A DNA stretch of 64,000 bases from Janthinobacterium lividum (GTDB lineage: Bacteria > Pseudomonadota > Gammaproteobacteria > Burkholderiales > Burkholderiaceae_D): NCBI RefSeq assembly GCF_011601275.1, contig NZ_JAAOLY010000005.1, forward strand, positions 186,001 to 250,000, given 5' to 3'. The notes beneath the pieces were generated by a model. That model was not told where the DNA came from. It saw only the letters and a program-made list of their open reading frames with translations, and made no database searches. Positions 27,026-34,801 of this stretch are shown here, one piece after another. The stretch's first letter is position 1; the number at the start of each line of letters is the position of its first letter. Both the position numbers and the translations under genes were made by a program.

Positions 27026-28183
27026 TTGCTGCAGCTCGATGTGCTGCGCGGCCTTGCCGTGTTCGGCATTTTGCTGGTGAATATCTGGGGCTTTGCCTGG
27101 GGCACGATTTCCTTGCGCTACGGCACCTTGCCGGCGCAGCCGCCCGTGCTGGACCAGATGGTCATCTTTGGCGTGGCGGCGCTGGCGCAATTCAAGTTCT
27201 ATCCCGTCTTCGCCTATTTGTTCGGCGCCGGCTTTGCCCTGCAGACACGTTCCCTGAAACGCCAGCTGGGCAGCTGGGAGCAGGCGCAAGCGGCATATCG
27301 GCGCCGGCTGCGCTGGCTGCTCGTGTTTGGTCTGCTGCATGGTTTCCTCATCTGGAACGGCGACGTGCTGACCTCGTATGCGGTGGCCGGCATGCTGATC
27401 CTGCCGCTGGCAGCGGCCAAACTGACCCGCATACGCAACCGCGCCTGGCTGGTGGCGGCCGGTTTCCTGCTGTTCATGTGTTTGCTCATTCCCGTGGGCC
27501 AGCAGGGCGGTGCGCCGGACATCGCGCGCGACCTGCAAGGCTTTGCGGAGCGCTACGCCATCTACACGCAAGGCAATGTATTGACCGTGGCCAGACTGCG
27601 CGCCAACGATTTTCTTGTCTCCTTGCTGTACGCCATCGTCATGCTGCCGCACATCATCGTGCTGTTCCTGCTGGGCATCCTCTCCGTACGCTTGGGCTGG
27701 CTGACGCAGCCGCGGCGCCACCAGCGTCTGTGGCTCCGCGTGCGTGCCGTGGGGCTGGGCGTGGGCTTGCCGTTCAATCTGCTGGCGGCGGGCGCCGTCG
27801 CGTGGCAGGTGGCCGATCCATATCAGACCGTGTTCGATACGGCCCTGTTCGAAGTGGGTCTGTTCGCTGGCGGGCCCGTGCTGGCAGCCGGCTATGTGGC
27901 GGCGCTGATGCTGGCCGGTCCTTTCATGCTGCGCTGGCTAGGCGCATGGCTGGCGCCCGTGGGACGCATGGCGCTGAGCAATTATCTGCTGCAATCGGTG
28001 ATCGGCACGTGGCTGCTGCAGGGGCCTGGCCTGGGTTGGGGCGCAAGCCTGCGTCCGGCCGAGATGCTGGGCCTGGCCGTAGTGATCATGACAGGGCAGG
28101 TGCTGCTGAGCCGTTACTGGCTGCGGCACTTTCGCCAGGGGCCGATGGAAACGCTGTGGCGCCGGCTGGCTCGGTTGCCTTAA
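27026..28183 (+). CDS. DUF418 family membrane protein
   Basis: About ten transmembrane helices over 385 residues. The N-terminal signature LDVLRGLAVFGILLVNI and the C-terminal DUF418 block WLAPVGRMALSNYLLQSV, with QVLLSRYWLRHFRQGPMETLWRRL, are diagnostic. Function is unknown; family members are often called putative transporters. TTG at 27026 is the only standard start near the conserved region. Homology-like residues (NAISAKPGRL) continue upstream in frame to a CTG that overlaps the ldcA stop, so translation may begin there instead. Its stop overlaps the stop of yedK on the other strand. Confidence 0.8.
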   Translation: MLQLDVLRGLAVFGILLVNIWGFAWGTISLRYGTLPAQPPVLDQMVIFGVAALAQFKFYPVFAYLFGAGFALQTRSLKRQLGSWEQAQAAYRRRLRWLLVFGLLHGFLIWNGDVLTSYAVAGMLILPLAAAKLTRIRNRAWLVAAGFLLFMCLLIPVGQQGGAPDIARDLQGFAERYAIYTQGNVLTVARLRANDFLVSLLYAIVMLPHIIVLFLLGILSVRLGWLTQPRRHQRLWLRVRAVGLGVGLPFNLLAAGAVAWQVADPYQTVFDTALFEVGLFAGGPVLAAGYVAALMLAGPFMLRWLGAWLAPVGRMALSNYLLQSVIGTWLLQGPGLGWGASLRPAEMLGLAVVIMTGQVLLSRYWLRHFRQGPMETLWRRLARLP

Positions 28184-28893
28184 TCGGTACCCCAGTCAAA
28201 CGCGCCTTGCGCCGCGGCCGGTGGCGGCTTGGGTTTGGCGGACGGCACCAGTGGATTATCGACGGCATGCCATTCAAATAATTCCACGTCGAGCATGCAG
28301 GTGCGCGCCAGGTGCAGCGCCTGCTCGGGTGTCAATGCGGGGTCGATCCAGCGGTGCGCGTCTTCCAGGCTGACGGCCACGGGTCGGCGGTCGTGGATAT
28401 CGACCATGCCACCGAGACTGTCGGCAGTCACCAGCACGAAACCTGCCTCTTCGCGGTTGTGCTTGTACGGCCCGAACTGGGCCAGCGCCAGCAGGAACAG
28501 GCGCGTGCGGTCCTTGCGGTGGATGTGCCACGGCTGTTTGCTGCCTTTCTCTCCCGTCCATTCATACCAGCCGGAAACGCTGACGATGCCGCGCCCCGCG
28601 CGCAACAAGGGCTTCCAGTAGGCGCCGGCGAGTTTTTCCAGGCGGGCATTGATGGCGATGGGGATTTTTTTCTTGCCGGGGGCGGGCACGGCTTGGGCGG
28701 CCCAGGCGGGGCGGTAGCCCCAGAAGACATCATCGACCCTGCGTACGCCATCCTGGATATGCAGCACGGGCCGGTAAGTGCCCGGCGACACGTTCAGGTG
28801 CGGCTCGGCCTCGCTGTCGAACACCGCGTCGGTCCAGCCAAACGATGACGCCAGCTCGGGCGCCGTGTCATTTTGATCGAGTCGTCCACACAT
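28180..28893 (-). CDS. yedK: SOS-response-associated peptidase / abasic-site protein (SRAP)
   Basis: HMCES/YedK family protein that forms a covalent link to abasic sites in single-stranded DNA through Cys2. The start was set at 28893 so that MCGRLD gives the catalytic Cys2; an upstream in-frame TTG would bury it. Further motifs are INARLEKL, SGWYEW (active-site Glu) and VDIHDRRPVAV (His). Length is 237 residues. I saw no LexA-type CTGT-N8-ACAG site in front of it. Confidence 0.9.
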   Translation of the reverse strand: MCGRLDQNDTAPELASSFGWTDAVFDSEAEPHLNVSPGTYRPVLHIQDGVRRVDDVFWGYRPAWAAQAVPAPGKKKIPIAINARLEKLAGAYWKPLLRAGRGIVSVSGWYEWTGEKGSKQPWHIHRKDRTRLFLLALAQFGPYKHNREEAGFVLVTADSLGGMVDIHDRRPVAVSLEDAHRWIDPALTPEQALHLARTCMLDVELFEWHAVDNPLVPSAKPKPPPAAAQGAFDWGTD

Positions 28894-29035
28894 GGCCAAA
28901 TCATACCTGATCGCCGGGCGCCGCGAGGCAGGCGCGTGCGTGCTTTCTGTGTGTGATCAAACGTACAGACTGCTTACGCGCGCGGGCGCACAGTGAGGTC
29001 AGTCAGATCCCTGACGCTCTCGCCTCGGAGGAAAT

Positions 29036-29257
29036 ATGTCTTTTGAAAATCCCACCATCCACAAAGGTTTTATTATCAGCGCCACGGCCAGCCAGCGCCG
29101 TGATGGCCGCTGGGTCGGCTCGTACGTCAGCCAGAACCAGGCGTGCGGCGCGTATGCGGATACCTGCGACTATGACGATTGCAGCAATGAAAAAGAAGCG
29201 CAGCAACTGGCCTTGTCGGTCGGCTGGCGCCTGGCCGATGGCGTGCCGGCACGCTGA
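29036..29257 (+). CDS. Small protein of unknown function
   Basis: A 73-residue protein. An excellent ribosome site (GGAGGAAAT) precedes the ATG, so it is likely translated. Pattern: HKGFIISATASQRRDGRWVGSYVSQ then a cysteine-containing acidic stretch (ACGAYADTCDYDDC), ending in a short helix. The front half resembles the 101-residue protein encoded at 29584-29889 (RGYEFHV..LEKDGRYRGMILIS). Not assigned to a family. Confidence 0.65.
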   Translation: MSFENPTIHKGFIISATASQRRDGRWVGSYVSQNQACGAYADTCDYDDCSNEKEAQQLALSVGWRLADGVPAR

Positions 29258-29264
29258 AACGGCC

Positions 29265-29510
29265 TTAGCGCTTGCCCCGCAGGGCCAGCACCAGGCCTGC
29301 AAATGGAAACAGCAGGGCGGCGCCCAGCCGTACGGAGGTCAGGGAAGCGGTCTCCACGCCCAGCACATGGGGCAAGGCCAGCAGTAACAAGGGCGCGGGC
29401 ACGGCAAGCGCGAAGAAAAACAGATACCACGAGTAGCCATTTTTCTTCGCCAGCAAGGCGATCAGCGCGCAGCCGACGAGGAAGACCAGCGGTAAATTCA
29501 CAAATTCCAT
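29265..29510 (-). CDS. Small membrane protein
   Basis: An 81-residue, very hydrophobic protein with three likely helices (about 5-22, 27-47, 55-77), ending in a positive tail (RGKR). No family recognised. It ends eight bases from the convergent small gene. No strong ribosome site is visible before its ATG, so confidence in expression is moderate. Confidence 0.5.
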   Translation of the reverse strand: MEFVNLPLVFLVGCALIALLAKKNGYSWYLFFFALAVPAPLLLLALPHVLGVETASLTSVRLGAALLFPFAGLVLALRGKR

Positions 29511-29583
29511 GGTGTTGAGTTTTCATCCGGGAAAGCGCATGATTATACGCGCCACCCCGGGTGACCGGATGGGCTTGTCGGCC

Positions 29584-29889
29584 TCAGTTACCGACGAAAT
29601 CCGGCGGCTGCGACGCCTGTTTTCCGGCCACCAGGCCATCGGCTGGCAGCAGCGCCTTGATGGCGCCGTTATAGATGAGTTCCTGGGCATACGCCGACGC
29701 CTCGATCAAGGCCGCATGCACGGACTTGAAACTGCTCGGCGTTTCAATCAAGACGGGCTTTGCATACACCTGCTGCGTATCGCCGCGCCTGCTGATCAAA
29801 ATCATGCCCCGGTAGCGCCCATCCTTCTCCAGCGCCCCCGCCACATGAAATTCATACCCCCTGATCTGGTGCTTTTGTCCCTGATCCAT
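29584..29889 (-). CDS. Small protein of unknown function, possibly FNR-controlled
   Basis: A 101-residue soluble protein. GGGAGAC precedes the ATG. It has an N-terminal beta region with KDGRYRGMILISRRGD and a helix (SVHAALIEASAYAQELI). The front part is similar in pattern to the protein at 29036-29257. A perfect FNR/Anr box is centred 73 bases before the start. A GATAGT -10-like hexamer lies at 29931-29926, which would put the box near -43, close to the class II activator position. Anaerobic induction is therefore plausible. Confidence 0.6.
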   Translation of the reverse strand: MDQGQKHQIRGYEFHVAGALEKDGRYRGMILISRRGDTQQVYAKPVLIETPSSFKSVHAALIEASAYAQELIYNGAIKALLPADGLVAGKQASQPPDFVGN

Positions 29890-29955
29890 GTCTCCCGCCT
29901 CCAGACCTGATTGTCATGGCTTTGGACTATCCATTCGATTGGAATAGCTGAGTGT

Positions 29956-29969
29956 TTGATCTGAATCAA
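29956..29969. promoter_or_regulatory. FNR/Anr box
   Basis: TTGAT-CTGA-ATCAA is a perfect match to the FNR consensus TTGAT-N4-ATCAA. It lies between the minus-strand 101-residue gene and the hairpin-rich region on the plus side and could serve either. Confidence 0.7.
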
Positions 29970-30002
29970 TACGTTCACAGAAAAGCTTTAACGAACGTAT
30001 CG

Positions 30003-30114
30003 ACGCTTGTCGCAAGCGTAGCGAGCGGAGGTGATTTGTGGCTGAGAAGCGCAACCGCACTTTGGTGCGGTGAGCATCGCCAGCCGCAAGGCGCCCTGCG
30101 GAGTAGCTTGCGGC
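30003..30114. other. Run of three hairpins, candidate small RNA
   Basis: Three perfect stems follow one another: ACGCTTG-TCG-CAAGCGT (30003-30019), ACCGCAC-TTTG-GTGCGGT (30054-30071) and GCCGCAAG-N16-CTTGCGGC (30083-30114). No gene of normal size fits here. They start about 35 bases from the FNR box. There is no T-run after the last stem, so a discrete RNA end is not shown. Not matched to any RNA family I know. Confidence 0.35.
30038..30073 (+). other. Possible 11-residue leader peptide or microprotein
   Basis: GTG start with 11 sense codons (MAEKRNRTLVR) preceded by GGAGGTGA, an unusually complete match to the anti-Shine-Dalgarno sequence, six bases from the start. The second hairpin lies inside the reading frame. 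It is downstream of the FNR box on the plus strand, but no larger plus-strand gene follows. Chance occurrence is possible. Confidence 0.2.
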
Positions 30115-30122
30115 AGCCGTCA

Positions 30123-30329
30123 TCACCCAGCGCGAATGGCGCGGATCTGCTGGGCGGTTTCCTCGATCTCGCGATACGCTTCCTGGATATAACCATTGAT
30201 CGGGTGTCCATCCATCCACTCGAAATAGGCGCGCTCGTCGTGTTTGATGGCAAAGGGAATGTGGTGGTCGCGTATCGATTCGGCCGTTTCGCGCACCAGC
30301 GAGGCAAAAAGCAGCTCAATAGTTTCCAT
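30123..30329 (-). CDS. Small acidic helical protein
   Basis: A 68-residue protein, mostly helical (TIELLFASLVRETAESI and IQEAYREIEETAQQIRAI), with the central YFEWMDGHPINGYI. AAGGTGA lies eight bases before the ATG at 30329, so this start was preferred to a longer form at 30377. No family recognised. The three-hairpin region lies just beyond its stop. Confidence 0.6.
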   Translation of the reverse strand: METIELLFASLVRETAESIRDHHIPFAIKHDERAYFEWMDGHPINGYIQEAYREIEETAQQIRAIRAG

Positions 30330-30423
30330 GATGGTCACCTTGCAAGACAGGAATGCGGAGCATTTAATGTAGCACAAAGCAGGCCGGCGGCGGCGATGCT
30401 TGCCTGTCGTGCGTGCCCAGGCC

Positions 30424-30993
30424 TCAGGCAGGATGACCGATATGCTCGTACAGGATCACGCAGCCGATAACGATCAGCACGAGGCCGCCCACCAGCTCGG
30501 CGCGCCGGCCCGCCACCGTGCCCAGCACGCGGCCCAGCATCACGCCCAGGGTCACCATGACGAAGGTGGAAAAACCGATGGCGGCGGCAGTCACGACAAT
30601 ATTTGCGCCCAGCAAGGCCAGGCCCGCGCCCACCACCATGGCGTCGATGCTGGTGGCCAGGCCCGTCACGGCCAGCACCCAGAACGAGTGCGACTGGGCC
30701 GGCGCTTCTTCTTCGTCGCTATCGCCGAGGGCATTGCGTATCATCAGCAAGCCGATGACGCCCAGCAGGCTGAAGGCGATCCAGTGGTCCCATGCTTCCA
30801 CGTAGGGCGCTGCCACGCTGCCCAGGGCCCAGCCGATGATGGGCGTGATGGCTTCGATGACGCCAAAGATCAGCCCCGTGCGCAGCGCCTCGCGCCATTG
30901 CGGCTTGTGCAGGGCGGCGCCCTTGCCCACGGCGGCCGCGAAGGCATCGGTGGACATGGCAAGCGAGAGGGCGGCGGTGGCGGCGAAATTCAT
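30424..30993 (-). CDS. mntP: Manganese efflux pump
   Basis: A 189-residue inner-membrane exporter with six helices. The two family repeats carry the conserved aspartates in [15 protein letters not shown] and [16 protein letters not shown]. Protects against manganese excess. The usual yybP-ykoY manganese riboswitch was looked for in the 60 bases upstream and does not fit there. The minus-strand neighbour uppP lies just upstream; the 60-base gap leaves little room for a separate promoter. Confidence 0.93.
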   Translation of the reverse strand: MNFAATAALSLAMSTDAFAAAVGKGAALHKPQWREALRTGLIFGVIEAITPIIGWALGSVAAPYVEAWDHWIAFSLLGVIGLLMIRNALGDSDEEEAPAQSHSFWVLAVTGLATSIDAMVVGAGLALLGANIVVTAAAIGFSTFVMVTLGVMLGRVLGTVAGRRAELVGGLVLIVIGCVILYEHIGHPA

Positions 30994-31053
30994 CGTTGGC
31001 TTTCAGTAAAACTTGGCTGGGATGGTAAGTTGCAAACTATAAACCCGGCGATT

Positions 31054-31908
31054 TTACCCTACGTACAGCACGACCATGGAAGCGGCCAGGCAATACGCGC
31101 CAAAGAGATGCCAGCGACCCTGTTCCAGCCAGCGCGACAGCCAGCGCAGGGCCAGCAAGCCGGCCAGAAACGAGAGCAGCATGCCCAACAGGCTGGGACC
31201 GAGCAGGTGCAGCAGGCTGTTGCCGTGTTCGAGGTGGTCCAGGCTGCCGCTGGCCACGGCCTGGTAGAAGCGCCAGCCTTCCTTGACCAGCACGGCCGGC
31301 GTCAGCACGACGGCCAGGGCGAAGCTGAATTCCTCGGCGCGGCGCTGCGGCACACCCATGGCGATGCCGGCGGAAATCGTGGCGCCCGAGCGGGAAAAGC
31401 CCCGGAAGGGCAGGCACAGGCCTTGCACGGCGCCGATTACCATCGCCTTGCCGATGGACAAGCTGCCATGCTGGCGCGCTTGCTGGCGCGAGGACACAAT
31501 GATCAGCACGCCGGCGGCAGCCAGCGCGGCGGCCATCAGTTTCGCGTTGCCGAACAGGTGTTCGATCTCGAATCCGGGGGCATCCTTGCTCATGAAATGG
31601 GTAATACCCTTCAGCAAGCCGAAGCCGACGATGCCCGTCAGGGCCGTGGCGGCCACGAGCAGCAGGACATTGCTGCGAAAGGCGCTGGCCGAACTGAAAT
31701 ACGTGGCGCGCCAGGATTTCCAGAAATACACGATGACGGCAAACATGGTGCCCGTGTGCAGCATCACCAGCAGCATGGTCAGTTCTGGCGACGTGGGGTC
31801 CAGGCCCATCAGCTTTTCCGCCATGATGACGTGGGCGGAGCTGGACACGGGCAGCAGTTCGGCGAAGCCCTGGACGATGGAAAGAATAAATAGTTGCAAG
31901 AAGCTCAT
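31054..31908 (-). CDS. uppP: Undecaprenyl-diphosphatase
   Basis: Recycles undecaprenyl pyrophosphate to the lipid carrier used for peptidoglycan synthesis. About eight helices over 284 residues. Active-site motifs are GFAELLPVSSSAHV (Glu and His) and LPFRGFSRSGATIS (the PxRGxSRSGATI motif). The start at 31908 gives MSFLQLF at the conserved N-terminus; the in-frame extension to 31971 adds a basic segment with no family support. mntP follows 60 bases downstream. Confidence 0.93.
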   Translation of the reverse strand: MSFLQLFILSIVQGFAELLPVSSSAHVIMAEKLMGLDPTSPELTMLLVMLHTGTMFAVIVYFWKSWRATYFSSASAFRSNVLLLVAATALTGIVGFGLLKGITHFMSKDAPGFEIEHLFGNAKLMAAALAAAGVLIIVSSRQQARQHGSLSIGKAMVIGAVQGLCLPFRGFSRSGATISAGIAMGVPQRRAEEFSFALAVVLTPAVLVKEGWRFYQAVASGSLDHLEHGNSLLHLLGPSLLGMLLSFLAGLLALRWLSRWLEQGRWHLFGAYCLAASMVVLYVG

Positions 31909-32002
31909 GGGTATCTGTAATCGGGCTGGGAGAAGGGCCGCCGATTTTACCCGCCAGATGTGGCGAGCCAACCCCGCGCAAGATTACAGTTTGTCCATCT
32001 TG

Positions 32003-32854
32003 TTATTGGCCGGCCGTTCCTTGTGGATTGAACACGGCGCGAAAAGCCCGCAGAGCTGCCGGGTGATAGATGGTGCCATGGGTTTCTTCCGGCATCTTTT
32101 CCACATGCCATTGCAAGCCCGACGGCGCCTGTTTTGCCAGCACGTCGGCCAGGCGCTGTACTTCGATGGCGATGCCTGACTCGCTGCTGGACGCCAGATA
32201 TAAGCTGTGTTTGCCTGGCTTGCCCTTGGCCATCAGCGCGGCCGCCTGGCGCGGCAGCGCGCCCTGATTCCACCACAGGCTGGGGTCGAACGCCAGGTAA
32301 TGGTCGAACAGCTGCGGCTCCAGCAGATAGGTTTCCACGACGAACAGGCCCGCCAGCGATTCGCCGACGATGGCCGTTTCGCCCGTCGTGCGGTAGCGGC
32401 GCTTGATTTCCGGCATCATTTCATCGCGGATGAAGGCCCGGTAAGCGGACGCGCCGCCCACTGCGGGCGCGATCTTGCGGTCTTCGGCGCTGTCCGTCGG
32501 TCCCGTCAGGTCGCGCCGGCGCTGGGTGTTTTGCATGCCGACCAGCATGAAGGGGCGCATCGTGCCATTCGCTACCGACACTTGCAGCAAGCCGGCCACG
32601 TGCAGGAAATCTTCCGCCACGCCGCCGTCGGGCATGTACAGCACAGGCAGTGGTGCATCTGGCGCTGTATCCCAGGCGCGCGCCACGTACACATTGATGT
32701 GGCGCTTTTCCCGCAGCGCCTGCGAATCGATGCTGAAACTTTCGCCGATGACGAGCGGCGTGGCCGCGCTGGCGGCAGCGGTAGCGGTGAGGGGGAGGTA
32801 ACTGGACAGCAGCAGGGCGGCGGTGAGGTGCAGTGCAAGGCAAGAGCGGCGCAT
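32003..32854 (-). CDS. Exported alpha/beta hydrolase, esterase D/IroE-like
   Basis: Serine esterase of the enterochelin-esterase-like group. The signal peptide is about 1-30 (TATAAASA). The strand VLYMPDGG is followed by PFMLVGMQNTQRRRDLTG. The nucleophile motif is IVGESLAG (Ser) and AFDPSLWWNQG is typical of this family. ETHGTIYHPA carries the catalytic His. The start at 32854 (MRRSCLAL) gives a classic signal peptide; an alternative ATG at 32887 has AAGAGG only two bases away. Possible roles are siderophore or ester hydrolysis in the periplasm; no siderophore genes are adjacent. Confidence 0.8.
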   Translation of the reverse strand: MRRSCLALHLTAALLLSSYLPLTATAAASAATPLVIGESFSIDSQALREKRHINVYVARAWDTAPDAPLPVLYMPDGGVAEDFLHVAGLLQVSVANGTMRPFMLVGMQNTQRRRDLTGPTDSAEDRKIAPAVGGASAYRAFIRDEMMPEIKRRYRTTGETAIVGESLAGLFVVETYLLEPQLFDHYLAFDPSLWWNQGALPRQAAALMAKGKPGKHSLYLASSSESGIAIEVQRLADVLAKQAPSGLQWHVEKMPEETHGTIYHPAALRAFRAVFNPQGTAGQ

Positions 32855-32939
32855 GGTTTCCCGTGATAAGAGTTGGATCGATGGCATGTCCTCTTATAGG
32901 CATGCCATCGGGTGATTCTATCTTATCTTTGAAGCAGCA

Positions 32940-33581
32940 TTACTTGATCGTCAAGAGTTGACGCTCGCGTACAATACCGGCCTTGTCGACCGTGTAGGCA
33001 ACCAGCAGCGCGCCATCCTCGGCGCAGGCATGGCAGGTCATCATGGGCGTGGAAAACAGCAGGCGCTGGCCGCCATCGTCGGTGGCCGTGCTGCCGACGA
33101 AATCGGCGGGCGCAAACGGGACGGAGTCTGGATGGGCGGCGGCAAACGCGCGCCAGGCCGGTGTGGCGCGGTCTTCCTCGCGCACGGAACCTTCGTCGAC
33201 GTCGATGGCCGCGCCATCGCTGCCGATCAGCAAGGTGCCTTCATTCGTGTTGGCGCGGAATGGATAGGTGACGGTGGCCAGGGCCGCCTTGCCCAGCGGG
33301 CGCCAGGCCGAGATGAAGCCGGCCTTGTCCGCCTTGACCAGCATCCTGGCGGCGGCGATGGCTTGCGGGTGCGCGCCGCTGCGCTGCATGGTGCGCAGCA
33401 GGCAGACGTCGGGCGCCGTGGGCGATTGTTCGCTGCGGCAAGCAGGCAGCGAACGTTCTTGCCAGACGGCACGCGCGTCGATGGGGCCGATGGGCGGGAG
33501 GCTGGCCGCCTGCGCGGCCGCCAGGTTGGACAAGGCCAGCACGGCGCAGCAAAATACGTGGCGGGAAAATCGTGTGAGCAT
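32940..33581 (-). CDS. Secreted protein of unknown function with CxxC
   Basis: 213 residues with a signal peptide (1-25, ALSNLAAAQA). The mature protein has cysteines in LPACRSE and APDVCLL, and a TCHACAED CxxC near the C-terminus, followed by ALLVAYTVDKAGIV. The CxxC could bind metal or form a redox disulfide, but nothing else resembles thioredoxin. No known family recognised. It is probably monocistronic; the minus-strand esterase gene begins about 85 bases downstream. Confidence 0.6.
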   Translation of the reverse strand: MLTRFSRHVFCCAVLALSNLAAAQAASLPPIGPIDARAVWQERSLPACRSEQSPTAPDVCLLRTMQRSGAHPQAIAAARMLVKADKAGFISAWRPLGKAALATVTYPFRANTNEGTLLIGSDGAAIDVDEGSVREEDRATPAWRAFAAAHPDSVPFAPADFVGSTATDDGGQRLLFSTPMMTCHACAEDGALLVAYTVDKAGIVRERQLLTIK

Positions 33582-33671
33582 GGGCGTCTTTCAATAGCGG
33601 AAACAAGAGTTGCCGATTATAGAAGGGCGCTGGCGTGCAAGCGCGCACGGAACGTCCGGCTTGCGCCTCGG

Positions 33672-33998
33672 TTAACATTTTTTTGCCGCCGCCTGGCGCA
33701 AGGCCTTGGCTTCCTGCTTGTTGGGGATGTGCGGACGCGTGGCCAGCTCCGCCTTGACGGCGGCGATGGCGGCGCCGAACAGCTGTTCGGCCTGCTCCAC
33801 GCTGGCGCCCGCATAGTGGTGCTGGTTGGACTGGGCCGCGCGCAGCCGGCGCAGCAGCGCCAGCAGTTGCTTGCCGTGCATGCTGGCCAGGTCTTGCTCC
33901 AGCACTTGCTGGACCACCGCGCCTTCCACATGGTCGGGGTCGATCAGGCGCAGCAAGGCCAGGCCTTCGGGTTGTGGTGCCGGCGTCAATTTGTGCAT
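33672..33998 (-). CDS. Conserved small protein, function unknown
   Basis: A 108-residue soluble and largely helical protein (GLALLRLIDPDHVEGAVVQQVLEQ and GKQLLALLRRLRAAQ), with a basic C-terminal tail (KQEAKALRQAAAKKC). No signal peptide. It lies 25 bases beyond the secreted gene at 34024-34704 on the same strand and may be cotranscribed with it. No family recognised. Confidence 0.55.
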   Translation of the reverse strand: MHKLTPAPQPEGLALLRLIDPDHVEGAVVQQVLEQDLASMHGKQLLALLRRLRAAQSNQHHYAGASVEQAEQLFGAAIAAVKAELATRPHIPNKQEAKALRQAAAKKC

Positions 33999-34023
33999 CC
34001 GTCCATTCTAAACGAGGCCAGGA

Positions 34024-34704
34024 TTACAGGTATTCCCAGATTTCATCGAAGGTTTCGCGTGCGAAATCGTTGCGCCAGGCTTCCGAATTCTTTTCACGGC
34101 TGACGGCAAACACGGCGCGCCACGTCTGCTTCGGCGAGCTGGTGTAGCTTGCGGCAATCTTTTGCAGGCCGGCCGTGCATTGCTCGACCTTGCAGCCGCT
34201 CTTCGCCAGTTGCTGGGCGGCGGTCGCCCATGTCACAGGCACCTTGACGACCTGGCATTCGAAGCTGACGGCGGCCGTCTGCATGCCGTTTTGCACCGTC
34301 ACCGGGTCCGCCTTGGTGGCCTGGCAAACGGCGCCGTTCTTGGCGGCGATGACATTGGCGGCCAGCAGTTCGGCGGCCGGCGTGACGGCTGCGCGCATGT
34401 CGGCGGGGAACAGGTCGGCGATCAGCTTGCCCGTTTGCGTTGGGAACTGGGCGTCCGCTTCCTTCAGGGCGCTGTACGACGCGTATTCGGCGCTTTGCTG
34501 GCCCGCCAGGCGGGTGGGGCGCAGGTAGGCGTTGAGTTTGGCAACGCTGGCTTCATCCTGGTTGATGATGGTCCTGATGTACAGGTCGGCGACGGCCAGC
34601 GGCGCCAGTTCGACAGCGGTGGGTTCAGCCGCCACGGCGGGTTGCATCAGCGCGGCGGCGAAGGTGGCGGCCAGCAGTCTGGCGGCAGGGAATTGCTTGT
34701 GCAT
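34024..34704 (-). CDS. Exported protein of unknown function
   Basis: 226 residues with a signal peptide (MHKQFPAARLLAATF...AVAAEP, about 1-28). The mature part is helical with three or four cysteines (AVCQATKAD, FECQVVK, GCKVEQCTAG) that could form disulfides. The start at 34704 has GGAG seven bases before it; a much longer in-frame reading upstream is the shadow of the next gene. The C-terminus is DEIWEYL. No known domain recognised. It is the second gene after the 556-residue protein on this strand. Confidence 0.65.
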   Translation of the reverse strand: MHKQFPAARLLAATFAAALMQPAVAAEPTAVELAPLAVADLYIRTIINQDEASVAKLNAYLRPTRLAGQQSAEYASYSALKEADAQFPTQTGKLIADLFPADMRAAVTPAAELLAANVIAAKNGAVCQATKADPVTVQNGMQTAAVSFECQVVKVPVTWATAAQQLAKSGCKVEQCTAGLQKIAASYTSSPKQTWRAVFAVSREKNSEAWRNDFARETFDEIWEYL

Positions 34705-34801
34705 GTATTTTCTCCACGATTCAATGTCAGGCGCCAAAAGATGCTCCATAGCAACTCTGGCGCGCGCATTATAGATGGTGAAAGTCATAACGTTGCACAC
34801 A

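Noticed and set aside
28180..28950. LexA control of yedK
   Set aside because: No CTGT-N8-ACAG element was seen upstream; the family name alone does not show SOS control.
30994..31053. Manganese (yybP-ykoY) riboswitch before mntP
   Set aside because: The 60-base gap is too short and contains none of the conserved aptamer sequence.
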